64,000 bases of DNA from Xanthomonas fragariae (lineage in GTDB: Bacteria > Pseudomonadota > Gammaproteobacteria > Xanthomonadales > Xanthomonadaceae). Location: assembly GCF_017603965.1 (NCBI RefSeq), contig NZ_CP071955.1, forward strand, positions 3,815,501 to 3,879,500, written 5' to 3'. The notes beneath the pieces are model-generated. The model saw only the letters and a program-made list of their open reading frames with translations, was not told where the DNA came from and did not search any database. Made by a program: the position numbers and the translations under genes. Positions 35,570 to 43,085 of this stretch are shown here, piece by piece. Each line of letters begins with the position of its first letter. Position 1 is the first letter of the stretch.

Positions 35570-36239
35570 GCGCGGGTGCCTCGGGGCGCAATAGGTTGTG
35601 CGGCGCCTGCCCGATGTGCCATAAGGTGGCGCCGGTGGCCTCGACGAACGCCGACTGGTGACAGGTCATCAGGACCGTCCCTGCGCGGGCTGCATCATGG
35701 ATCAGCTCGACGAGCGCGTCGGCGGTCATCCGGTCGAGTCCGTTAAATGGTTCGTCCAGCACGAGCAGCGGGCGCTCGATCAGCAACGCGGCCAGATGCA
35801 TGAATTTCTTGCGGGTGCCGAGCGACGCCTCGCCGAACGTCGTGCCGAGGTAGGGCTCGACGTTGAGGCGGTGGACGAGGTATGTAAATCGCGCGCCTCC
35901 CACGGCCTCGCCCTGTCCATGCGCGCGCGCCACCAGGCGTGCGTACTCTTCTCCCGTCACGAATGGGTAAAACGTAGCCGCATCCGGGACGAAGGCCAGA
36001 TTACGGCGCGCGTCGACGAAATTGCGCTTCAGATCGTATCCCGCAATGGAGATCCGGCCGCGATACGGAATGACGCCGCACACGGCGCCCAACAAGGTCG
36101 ATTTGCCTGCACCATTAGGGCCTGCGATGACGTGACAGCCGGTCGGAAACGCGTGCGTCAGCTCATCAAAGATCTTCGCCCGCCCGTACGAGATCGTCAG
36201 TTCAGTCAAGGACAGTGGAAGCATGGTCATCGCGCCCAT
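35556..36239 (-). CDS. ABC transporter ATP-binding subunit
   Basis: A 227-residue ATPase. Walker A is GPNGAGKST, the signature region is degenerate (E-A-S-L-G-T-R-K-K where L-S-G-G-Q is usual, as in ABC-2 type exporters), and Walker B reads L-L-V-L-D-E-P-F-N-G-L-D. There is no peptidase C39 domain, so the transporter does not by itself cleave a leader. It pairs with the membrane protein encoded immediately upstream (13-base overlap). Start ATG 36239; M4 or M6 in the same frame are also possible. Confidence 0.88.
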   Translation of the reverse strand: MGAMTMLPLSLTELTISYGRAKIFDELTHAFPTGCHVIAGPNGAGKSTLLGAVCGVIPYRGRISIAGYDLKRNFVDARRNLAFVPDAATFYPFVTGEEYARLVARAHGQGEAVGGARFTYLVHRLNVEPYLGTTFGEASLGTRKKFMHLAALLIERPLLVLDEPFNGLDRMTADALVELIHDAARAGTVLMTCHQSAFVEATGATLWHIGQAPHNLLRPEAPARAVA

Positions 36240-37432
36240 ACGGACGCCACCCAGGAGGTGGCAACTACGAGAGGAATGGAGAACAACAATCCGGCGGCGA
36301 TCGTGTGCCTAGGCAACGCGCGGTAGGCGACGTACTGGCACACGCTGAGCAGAGTCGCACAGATCGCCACCAGCGCTCCATAACGCAGCCCGCTGCGGGC
36401 CGCAACCAGGGACAGGACGCCGGCGAACAGTAACGCCGGACCTTCGACCGCCACGATCGCCTGGAGAACCCGCACCGGACGCGCGATCGGCAACGGCGCG
36501 AGAACTCCCGCATAGGCCCGTTGGTGCCCCGTCAGCGTGCCGAAACCGAGCCCGAGAACACCCGTCGCGAGTGCCGCATAGGTGGCGGCTAATCCGACCG
36601 CGCGGGACGGTGTTCCGTCGGACCGTGCAACCAGCAGGCCAACAAAGACCCCAAGCGCGGCGACCAGCGCCAGCGTAAGGCGGTAGGCGCCGTGCCTTCC
36701 GCGGTACAGGCCCATCCAATACAGGGCTGTCAGCGTGGTGCACCGCCATGCGGCAAGTCCGCCTGCCGCGCAGCGCTTAGCTTGGCGTGGCCGAAAGTCG
36801 CGGGCTAACGGCGGGCAGCGCCCGAGCCAGACGACGGCGGCGATGATGGCGGTCGCCGCAAGCATCCTCGCGCCAGGTCTTGCGTCCGCGCACGCAAGAA
36901 TGGCCGCCCCGACGCCGATCGCCGCGACGGCGTAACGCGCGCGCAGTATCGCCAACTGCACGGTGAGTGCGATCGCGCTGACCGCCAGCATGGCCACGCC
37001 GCGCTCGACCATATTCATGGGATACGGCGCGGTCCCTGCGGCAACCGCGAGCAGCACCGTCCAAGGGGTCGACACCGACGCGAGGAGCAGCGCGTCGCGG
37101 AGCAGTACCTGAAGCTGCGGCAGGGGCAAGCTGTTCATGATCGCGGCCGACGCCGCAGAGCCCACGGCACCACGCTGGAGTGCCGCCCAGAGCGCCAGCA
37201 CTAGGACATACCCGACCGCGTTGGCCCCGGCCGCGGGGTTCCGGGCGAAGACCTGCTGGAGGGGTTCCAACACGACCGCCTTGAAGGCGGGCAGGCCCGG
37301 TAGCGCAAGCAAGGCGATCACCAGCAGGACCTGCTTGTACCGCGTCACGCGCTCCTTGAGCTCGAAACGATAGTGGCGCAGGGCCAACCCCAGCAGATCA
37401 CCGGTGGACAGAGAGCGGCTATGCGGGCGCAT
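36227..37432 (-). CDS. ABC transporter membrane subunit of the RiPP operon
   Basis: A 401-residue polytopic protein with about ten hydrophobic segments, starting after a basic N-terminus (L-R-H-Y-R-F-E-L-K-E-R-V-T-R-Y). I see no catalytic residues and no strong family signature, but its overlap with the ATPase gene and its hydrophobic profile fit an ABC-2-like permease. The ATG at 37432 is chosen because it starts 14 bases inside the upstream gene; the frame continues further upstream only as a shadow. It probably exports or protects against the modified peptide. Confidence 0.75.
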   Translation of the reverse strand: MRPHSRSLSTGDLLGLALRHYRFELKERVTRYKQVLLVIALLALPGLPAFKAVVLEPLQQVFARNPAAGANAVGYVLVLALWAALQRGAVGSAASAAIMNSLPLPQLQVLLRDALLLASVSTPWTVLLAVAAGTAPYPMNMVERGVAMLAVSAIALTVQLAILRARYAVAAIGVGAAILACADARPGARMLAATAIIAAVVWLGRCPPLARDFRPRQAKRCAAGGLAAWRCTTLTALYWMGLYRGRHGAYRLTLALVAALGVFVGLLVARSDGTPSRAVGLAATYAALATGVLGLGFGTLTGHQRAYAGVLAPLPIARPVRVLQAIVAVEGPALLFAGVLSLVAARSGLRYGALVAICATLLSVCQYVAYRALPRHTIAAGLLFSIPLVVATSWVASVWAR

Positions 37433-38270
37433 AGGCCGCCGCCGCTTGAACACGTCCCACCGCCGCCTCGGCCCGGACGAACGCCCGGTCCAGAATGTCG
37501 CGTCCGCGCGCGTCGAACATCGCGCAGTTCGTGCGCATGGCTTGGCCCAAGGCATGGATGATGCGGATCACCCGCGCTGTCGAGCGATGGTAAACCGGAC
37601 ACGCGTCTAGCTGCCCGGTGGCCTCGCGATACAGCAGCATCTCGACGGCAACGATATAGCTGTGAAACGCCAGGTAGACCGGGAAGCAGGTGCCGCCCAT
37701 CACGAAGGGCAAGCCGGTTTCGACCTGCACGTCCTTGCGGTCTTGTGCCATGTGGGGGTCGAGCGTGTCATCGACGAACAGCAGCATGTGCACGAGCTGG
37801 TGGACGAGCAGCTCGTGGAAATCCAGTTCGCCGAAATCGTCCTTGAAGTTGAAGTTCGCGACGCCGATGGTGTCTTCGGTGGTGCCGTTGGTGTATTCGC
37901 TCAGTTGGTTGACGACGATCAACCGGACGCAGAAGTCCGCTATCTGGCGCAGCCTAGGTGCTTTGTCGGAGAGCGTCTGCAATGCCCGGTCGAAGTAGCC
38001 GTTCGCCATCCGCTCGCGCAGCAACGACGAGTTCTCCGCAAAGAAACGCTTCTTTTGCTCCGCGAACCGCGGCGCGTAACGCTTCAGGCCGCCGAAATCG
38101 ACGCGTCGCGGGCCCACCCAATCGATCGCGGCCTCGATGATCGAGTGGGCCTGCAGAAATTGGTTAAACCCGGCGACAGCGGCCGTATCGTCTAAGCGTT
38201 GGGCATGGAGTGCCCCTGCGCGACGCAGTAGCAGGCTTGTGACGACTTCGTCCCCAAACAGGTAGTACAT
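37419..38270 (-). CDS. HExxH-family peptide modification protein with an HQxxH site
   Basis: A 283-residue protein resembling the HExxH-motif RiPP modification family (members reported to be 2-oxoglutarate-dependent peptide beta-hydroxylases). The alignment by eye rests on L-L-V-H-Q-L-V-H-M-L-L-F-V-D-D near residue 155, where the family has V-H-E-x-x-H, and on the downstream P-V-Y-L-A-F-H-S-Y-I-V-A-V-E-M segment, where the family has a conserved aromatic/His-rich helix and a Glu (here Glu210). His157 and His161 are kept, but the Glu of HExxH is Gln158. It follows the MNIO gene by four bases. Its target is presumably the precursor peptide encoded at 40002-40100. Confidence 0.68.
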   Translation of the reverse strand: MYYLFGDEVVTSLLLRRAGALHAQRLDDTAAVAGFNQFLQAHSIIEAAIDWVGPRRVDFGGLKRYAPRFAEQKKRFFAENSSLLRERMANGYFDRALQTLSDKAPRLRQIADFCVRLIVVNQLSEYTNGTTEDTIGVANFNFKDDFGELDFHELLVHQLVHMLLFVDDTLDPHMAQDRKDVQVETGLPFVMGGTCFPVYLAFHSYIVAVEMLLYREATGQLDACPVYHRSTARVIRIIHALGQAMRTNCAMFDARGRDILDRAFVRAEAAVGRVQAAAAYAPA

Positions 38271-38274
38271 GGCG

Positions 38275-39114
38275 TCAAGCAGCGGCGACAGTCAGCGCCG
38301 ACGGCTTCCGCAACCCACGTCGGGCCAGGATGCCGCGGGCGATCTCGAGCTCGGCCAGCGTGTCGCTGAACAAACCGAAATTGGAGTCGCGCTCGACGAT
38401 AACGGCCGCCGGCCGGATGTGCTGGCACGTCTGATCGAACAGCTCCCACACCTCGCGCCAAACATCCGTGGCATGCGTGTCGACCATCATGCCGAACTTG
38501 CGTGACCCGCCGGCCAGATGCACCTCGGTGATGCGGTCGAGCGGCAGCCGCTCCAAATAGGTCATCGGATCGAAGCGGTGGTTCGACGCGTTGATGTAGA
38601 GGTTGTTCACATCAAGGAGCAGGCCACAGCCTGTCGCCTCGCACAGCATGCGCAGGAAATCCGCCTCGGGGATGCTCGAACCTGGGATTGGGTAGTAAGA
38701 AGTGATGTTCTCGACGAGAAACGGCCGGTCGCTGAACGCCTGAACTGCCCGGATCTTCGCAACAGTGCGCTCGAGGTCCTCGTCCGACAACTGCATGGGC
38801 ATCAGATGCCCGACCTCGACCCCGTCCTCGGCAGTGAGCGAGAGGTGGTCGCTGAACCACTCGTGGGGCGTGGCGGAAAGTGTACGAGCAAGGTTGGCGC
38901 AATAAGTCTCCGGGATCTGGCTAGACGAGCCAAGCGAGAGATCGAGTCCGTGCAGCGACACCGGCAGGCGTGACATTAGTATCTCAATCACTGGATCGTC
39001 ATTCTGGATGAACAGTTTCTCGGTCGTGACCTCGAGAATGTCGAGACACTGCGTATTGGCCATTAACTCATCACGGAGCTGACTCTTGTAGTTCACACCG
39101 ACCATAGTCGACAT
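38275..39114 (-). CDS. DUF692 / MNIO multinuclear non-heme iron oxidase
   Basis: A 279-residue TIM-barrel enzyme of the family that includes MbnB and TglH. The expected metal ligands are visible in order: His55 (S-L-H-G-L-D-L-S-L-G), His90 (F-S-D-H-L-S), Glu135 (V-E-N-I-T-S-Y-Y), Asp168 and Asn171 (L-L-L-D-V-N-N-L-Y-I-N), His199 (E-V-H-L-A-G-G), Asp212 and His214 (V-D-T-H), and Glu241 (I-V-E-R-D). MNIO enzymes use two or three iron ions and O2 to rearrange or oxidise peptide residues, most often Cys, and need a small partner protein, encoded here just upstream with a three-base gap. The Cys-rich precursor at 40002-40100 is the likely substrate. Confidence 0.92.
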   Translation of the reverse strand: MSTMVGVNYKSQLRDELMANTQCLDILEVTTEKLFIQNDDPVIEILMSRLPVSLHGLDLSLGSSSQIPETYCANLARTLSATPHEWFSDHLSLTAEDGVEVGHLMPMQLSDEDLERTVAKIRAVQAFSDRPFLVENITSYYPIPGSSIPEADFLRMLCEATGCGLLLDVNNLYINASNHRFDPMTYLERLPLDRITEVHLAGGSRKFGMMVDTHATDVWREVWELFDQTCQHIRPAAVIVERDSNFGLFSDTLAELEIARGILARRGLRKPSALTVAAA

Positions 39115-39117
39115 GGT

Positions 39118-39414
39118 TCAACCCTCGTGCGTGGCGTCGGGGATGCCAGGCGCAAGGACGCCTGCGCTTAGCAATGACGCGACCAGCGTCGACAGATGAG
39201 GGTGCCGGTTGAGGAGTTCGGCATGCGAGTAGCGGCCGTCAAACAACCCGAGCGACTTTTCCACGGCAGAACCCAACTTGAGAGTCCCGACGCCGCCGCG
39301 CTTCCAGTTCTTGAAAAATAGAATGCGCTCAGGACCTTTGACGATCGCATCCAGTACCGCATTGCGCGTCATGCCGGAGGTGACAGCTTTTACGAGACCC
39401 GCGACGTTTACCAT
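39118..39414 (-). CDS. Winged-helix/RRE-like MNIO partner protein (or C-terminal half of the preceding gene)
   Basis: A 98-residue reading frame beginning MVNVAGLVKAV and continuing I-L-F-F-K-N-W-K-R-G-G-V-G-T-L-K-L, then L-G-L-F-D-G-R-Y-S-H-A-E-L-L and L-V-A-S-L-L-S-A-G-V-L-A-P. This strand-strand-helix pattern with L-x-D-G-x-x-x-x-E-L-L resembles the C-terminal domain of MNIO partner proteins and other RiPP recognition modules. The start ATG at 39414 has AGGA three bases upstream. The frame overlaps the upstream gene by 86 bases, much more than other overlaps in this operon, so the two may be one gene split by a frameshift. Confidence 0.65.
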   Translation of the reverse strand: MVNVAGLVKAVTSGMTRNAVLDAIVKGPERILFFKNWKRGGVGTLKLGSAVEKSLGLFDGRYSHAELLNRHPHLSTLVASLLSAGVLAPGIPDATHEG

Positions 39415-39937
39415 GAATCCTATCGATCTGCGAAGCCGGATGCAGTAGCAGTAAGCCTCGCTCAGGCGATTCGTGAAGTGTGTAGCGGCTGGCGGCGGCC
39501 GCGGCGGCTGCAACTCTGTTGCGGGTGACGTCATATTCGACCAGCGTGACATGCGGATCGTCCGCCGGCAGCGCCTCAATTACGAAACGCCCGAACGCCA
39601 CCGACTCGAGCAGCGGATTCTTGGGTGTCGGCGCCTGGGTCGCGATGGACGCGAGATAATCATCCCAATAGCACGACAGCTCGTACTCAGAGAATAATCG
39701 CGACGTTACCGTTAGAGCGTCGAGGATATTGTCCAGACGCCGCTTGCGCAGCATGAGTACTGAGGCCCGGAATGCAGCGCCATGCGACTCCAAGAACACG
39801 TTCAAAGCCGCGTGGGTATCAGGTGCCAGCACTACGCCGAATTCGGCGGGGCCGCCCCCGCGAAGTACGTGTAGCGCAGCGGGCGGGTTTACCACTAGCC
39901 GAGCCAGCGCAGCCTGGACGGTCGTATTCGTTGCCAT
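39329..39937 (-). CDS. MNIO partner protein, N-terminal part (DUF2063/TglI-like)
   Basis: The frame encodes 202 residues. The first ~165 look like a real helical protein: A-L-A-R-L-V-V-N-P-P-A-A-L near the start, L-F-S-E-Y-E-L-S-C-Y-W-D-D-Y-L in the middle and P-H-V-T-L-V-E-Y-D-V-T-R-N near residue 130, similar in layout to the N-terminal domain of MNIO partner proteins that bind the precursor's leader. The last ~35 residues (after L-L-L-L-H-P-A-S-Q-I-D-R-I) are basic and look like out-of-frame sequence, while the overlapping frame provides a protein-like continuation. It follows the precursor gene by 64 bases. Confidence 0.65.
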   Translation of the reverse strand: MATNTTVQAALARLVVNPPAALHVLRGGGPAEFGVVLAPDTHAALNVFLESHGAAFRASVLMLRKRRLDNILDALTVTSRLFSEYELSCYWDDYLASIATQAPTPKNPLLESVAFGRFVIEALPADDPHVTLVEYDVTRNRVAAAAAAASRYTLHESPERGLLLLHPASQIDRIHGKRRGSRKSCHLRHDAQCGTGCDRQRS

Positions 39938-39964
39938 AGTCAGGTCATCATACGCGCCACAAGC

Positions 39965-39985
39965 GGCCTACGACGCGCGTAGGCC
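39965..39985. promoter_or_regulatory. Hairpin between precursor and modification genes
   Basis: A perfect eight-base stem with a five-base loop (GGCCTACG, loop, CGTAGGCC) lies between the precursor stop and the next gene. A weaker five-base stem (CCCGT/ACGGG, 39993-40008) spans the precursor's stop codon. There is no T-run. In RiPP operons such structures often act as partial terminators or RNA-processing stabilisers that keep precursor mRNA in excess over enzyme mRNA; that function is inferred here. Confidence 0.6.
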
Positions 39986-40001
39986 ACCGAGTCCCGTCTG
40001 A

Positions 40002-40100
40002 TTACGGGCAGGTCACAGTATTGCAGAGGCAATCCACCGGAGCGGTGGCTTCCTCGATCACTTCGATTTCGAAAGCGACGTCGTTCTGCTGGCTGTTCAT
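40002..40100 (-). CDS. RiPP precursor peptide, 32 residues, C-L-C-N-T-V-T-C-P core
   Basis: A very short gene between the LanM and MNIO-partner genes. The preferred ATG at 40100 has GGAG six bases upstream and gives 32 residues. The N-terminal part is acidic and hydrophobic (V-A-F-E-I-E-V-I-E-E-A), like lanthipeptide and MNIO leaders. The C-terminus reads T-A-P-V-D-C-L-C-N-T-V-T-C-P, with Cys24, Cys26, Cys31 and Thr28, Thr30 as modifiable residues. Upstream in-frame ATGs at 40112, 40118 and 40133 would lengthen it to at most 43. Thr28/Thr30 could be dehydrated by the LanM enzyme and one or more Cys oxidised by the MNIO. No Gly-Gly cleavage site is seen. Confidence 0.85.
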   Translation of the reverse strand: MNSQQNDVAFEIEVIEEATAPVDCLCNTVTCP

Positions 40101-40125
40101 TTCATGCTCCATTTTCATGCTCCAT
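40100..40125 (-). repeat. 13-bp tandem duplication carrying the ribosome binding site of the precursor gene
   Basis: On the minus strand the 13-mer ATGGAGCATGAAA occurs twice in direct succession (40125-40113 and 40112-40100), directly before and into the start of the precursor. Each copy supplies a GGAG followed by an ATG at six to seven bases. The duplication therefore creates two alternative in-frame start sites for the same peptide. Confidence 0.85.
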
Positions 40126-40193
40126 GCTGTCATTGATAAAAGGACGTCACCTCTTCAGCTTATGCAAAGCGGCGCTCCTTGTGATTGCGTGTG

Positions 40194-43085
40194 CTAGAAA
40201 ATAAAAGCACCTAGCAATTCCTTTTTAGCACGCACCTGCGTCAGCCGCAAGACAACTCCAGCGATGCCGCGAGCGGCATCGACAAAAAGCGGGCGGTTGA
40301 GAATCGAATCCTCACAGGCATCCAGCCACGCTTGCGCGCAGGTCAGGTAGGCGGAGGTGATCTCGTCGGCGAGTGCGTCGCCGCTGGCGCTTCGTTCACG
40401 GGCACAGCGCGCGGCACCCAACAGCGCGCCTAGTCCGTACTGCGATCCGAGCGTCGTTGCCGACACCAACGATCGCAGTTGAGCGATCTCGTGCCAGAGG
40501 GTGGTCGAGTCCGATTCATCGCCCGCGTCGAGCAGTAGGCGCAGCCGAACCAATCGATCATGGACGGTGTCCGCCTTGAGATCGCGGGCCCGGATCGTTT
40601 GTGACACATGTGCAAGCGCATGCCCGTTCCCAACCGCGCGCGCCGCACGCGCAGTGGCGAGAACCATCGCCCAAGGGCTGGCCCACATGACCGACGGCGC
40701 TGCGACATCGCGATCGATGAGCCGGGCGAGTTGCGGGGAGCAGACGAATGCGTGCAGACGCGCATCGATGAGTTCTGCCAAGGCCGGTGCGGGATCAAGT
40801 TCGAACGCGGCGGTTAGACCGATCAGCGTGCCTGCAGGCATCGGCCCAATCGTACGGGCGTCCGGCGCGGCGCGCAGGCGTGCTAGCAGCTCATCCTGCA
40901 GGCGGCTCCGGCCAGTCCCCATCCCGCACCCCACGGCAAACGCCAGTACGCCGGCGCACCCGTCGAGTCCTTCGACAGGCAGCGACGCGGCGATTGCGAC
41001 GGCGTCCGATTCCGTGGCACGCCGGAACCGCGCCAAGGTTCGCTGTGCGGATACGACCCCGCTTGCCTCGGCCGCTGCATAGGCCGCCGCCATTCCGCTG
41101 CGTCCCGTGAATGCGCCCCAGTGCATGCGGGTCAGCACCAGCGCACCCCCGCGGCTTGAGGTGGCGGTGATCCAGTCCGGCGCGTCTTCACCCGACAGCC
41201 GCGTGTCGATGCAAGCGATGGCGCGCGCCAGCAGAGTGCACGCCGCACCCGGCGAACGCATTTCAGGCGATGTGAATGCTACCGCCCGAGCATTGCGCGC
41301 GCCGGCGGCAAACGCCTGCTCGGCCAGGGTTAACTGCGCAGCGACCGTAGCCGACGATAGACCGGTATCGAGCAGGGTGCGCACGCGTTCGACGCCGCTG
41401 ACGCTCGCTGGACCGCTCGGTGCGCGACTGCGATCTGGACGATGTGACCGCTGCGCGCGGCTCTCGATGGGGGTGACGCCGTGGCGCGGTATGACGCCAC
41501 GGCACAGGCAGTCGCGCTCGTCCGCCGGATCCACGCCAGGCACGGGCTTCAGCGCCGTGGCGAGAAACCTGTCTTCCGCATCCCCCGACAACACTGCGCA
41601 CGGCGCTGTTGATTCCTCGAGGCACTTGACGTACTCGCTCGTGTTGCGCAGTACGATCCTGGTCTCCAGGTCATTGAGCCGTACGGTGTCCGCAAACGAG
41701 AGAAGACCGGACCCGACCGACTGCAGTCGTGCAAACGCCCGCCGCATGCCGCGCAGAAACGGCGCGCAATAGCCGTACGGATTGATAGATGCGCCCGCGA
41801 TTCGAGGCACGTTCGTCGACTGTGGAACTGGGCGTCGCTCGCGGCGCAAAGTGAGCGCTCCGGTTGGCGTCTCGGCGATCTGCCACGTCTGGTAGTAGTG
41901 CGCGCCTTGCTGGCCGCCGGCGAAGCCGCTGACGTCCATGCCACCAAACGCCCCCAGCGCGAAGCGCGTCATGGGAAGGACCGCAGTCGCCGTGATTGGC
42001 GGATACTGCGGCTCTTGCCCGTCCCGGTCCGCTGCCGGCGTAAACAGGCATTCGAGGTCGACGAATACCGGTGAGGCCCCGCGGGCGACCACGTTGCCAG
42101 CGTGGCAATCGCGGCCCTCGAGCACAAACACTAAGGCGGTCAGCCAACCGAGCCGCTCGTAGTACGCCTCCACCTCTTCGGCGCTCGCGCAGTCGCTGGG
42201 GTCGCAGTACTCCATCCAGCCGTACGCGCCGCAGTCCAGGAACCAGGGCGCGTGGACGGTCGGGTCGCCCGGCTGGGCTAGTGCGGCAGCCATGTCGTAG
42301 AACGCCTTGTCCACGCCTATAGAGCGCGGCTTGTAGACGACGTCCCACGTCCGCGAGTGCGCCGCATCACTTAGCTGGACCCACCCCACCCAGCCTGACC
42401 GATGGCGGTCCCCGAGCGGGACGACTCGCGTGATGACCTGCGGACGCCCCCCGGCACAGCACCTGGCGGCAAGTTCGTCCATGTCGGAGGTTAATCGCAG
42501 GCATAATGCCCGCACCTCCCCCAGCAACGCGTCGCGCATCGCGCCCATGCGTTCGCTGAGCCGTGAATAGCGATCGCGCGCGGTGGCGACGACCAATGCG
42601 CGTTGCGCGCTGGTCAGGTGCGACACACGAGCGTCAAGTCCGAGGCCTCCATCGAGCTTAAGCTGGTTGAACGCCGCCGCCCATCCACGAGCCCACAGCC
42701 GATGGAGCGGCCGGGTGTAGGCCCCGTCGACAAGAGTCATGACCGCGCTGGCGCCCCAGCGCAGCTGCGCTCCGTCCAGGAGTACCGATACGCGCTCTTG
42801 TAGGCATTCAATCTCGGCGCCGAATGCCTGCTCGGCAATACCGGCAAGCGGATCTTCATATGGCGCCGGGGCCGGCGGGAAATCCCCCGGCCAATCCGCT
42901 GCGGGAACCACAGACCGCCACGCGAGATCGACCACAGATGCGTCGGTCGGAAACGGCGCCGGCTCGACCTGGCTCGCGCGCCGCGGCCATTCGATCTCAT
43001 CGAGTTGGCGCAGCGCTTGAGTCAGTGAAGCGGACGCGTCAGACCCGGGCTCGACCGTCTCAGTCGGCACAGGCAAAAGACGCAC
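40194..43085 (-). CDS. LanM-type lanthipeptide synthetase with degenerate cyclase domain
   Basis: A 963-residue protein if started at GTG 43085 (26-base overlap with the TauD gene; the frame is open further but only as that gene's shadow). The DUF4135 dehydratase domain is complete: Y-K-P-R-S at 251-255, R-D-C-H-A-G-N at 325-331, F-V-D-L-E at 341-345 and R-N-T-S-E-Y at 480-485. It should phosphorylate and eliminate Ser/Thr of the precursor. The C-terminal LanC-like domain keeps the Gly-rich helical repeats (657-671, 706-721, 881-897) but not the zinc ligands: the W-C-x-G-x-P-G box reads W-A-S-P-W-A (801-806) and the L-C-H-G box reads L-V-R-L (845-848). It may thus dehydrate without zinc-assisted cyclisation. 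Confidence 0.88.
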   Translation of the reverse strand: MRLLPVPTETVEPGSDASASLTQALRQLDEIEWPRRASQVEPAPFPTDASVVDLAWRSVVPAADWPGDFPPAPAPYEDPLAGIAEQAFGAEIECLQERVSVLLDGAQLRWGASAVMTLVDGAYTRPLHRLWARGWAAAFNQLKLDGGLGLDARVSHLTSAQRALVVATARDRYSRLSERMGAMRDALLGEVRALCLRLTSDMDELAARCCAGGRPQVITRVVPLGDRHRSGWVGWVQLSDAAHSRTWDVVYKPRSIGVDKAFYDMAAALAQPGDPTVHAPWFLDCGAYGWMEYCDPSDCASAEEVEAYYERLGWLTALVFVLEGRDCHAGNVVARGASPVFVDLECLFTPAADRDGQEPQYPPITATAVLPMTRFALGAFGGMDVSGFAGGQQGAHYYQTWQIAETPTGALTLRRERRPVPQSTNVPRIAGASINPYGYCAPFLRGMRRAFARLQSVGSGLLSFADTVRLNDLETRIVLRNTSEYVKCLEESTAPCAVLSGDAEDRFLATALKPVPGVDPADERDCLCRGVIPRHGVTPIESRAQRSHRPDRSRAPSGPASVSGVERVRTLLDTGLSSATVAAQLTLAEQAFAAGARNARAVAFTSPEMRSPGAACTLLARAIACIDTRLSGEDAPDWITATSSRGGALVLTRMHWGAFTGRSGMAAAYAAAEASGVVSAQRTLARFRRATESDAVAIAASLPVEGLDGCAGVLAFAVGCGMGTGRSRLQDELLARLRAAPDARTIGPMPAGTLIGLTAAFELDPAPALAELIDARLHAFVCSPQLARLIDRDVAAPSVMWASPWAMVLATARAARAVGNGHALAHVSQTIRARDLKADTVHDRLVRLRLLLDAGDESDSTTLWHEIAQLRSLVSATTLGSQYGLGALLGAARCARERSASGDALADEITSAYLTCAQAWLDACEDSILNRPLFVDAARGIAGVVLRLTQVRAKKELLGAFIF

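Noticed and set aside
37785..37820. H-E-L-L-V as an HExxH zinc motif in the peptide modification protein
   Set aside because: The sequence is H-E-L-L-V-H, one residue too long for HExxH. The family alignment instead uses the following H-Q-L-V-H.
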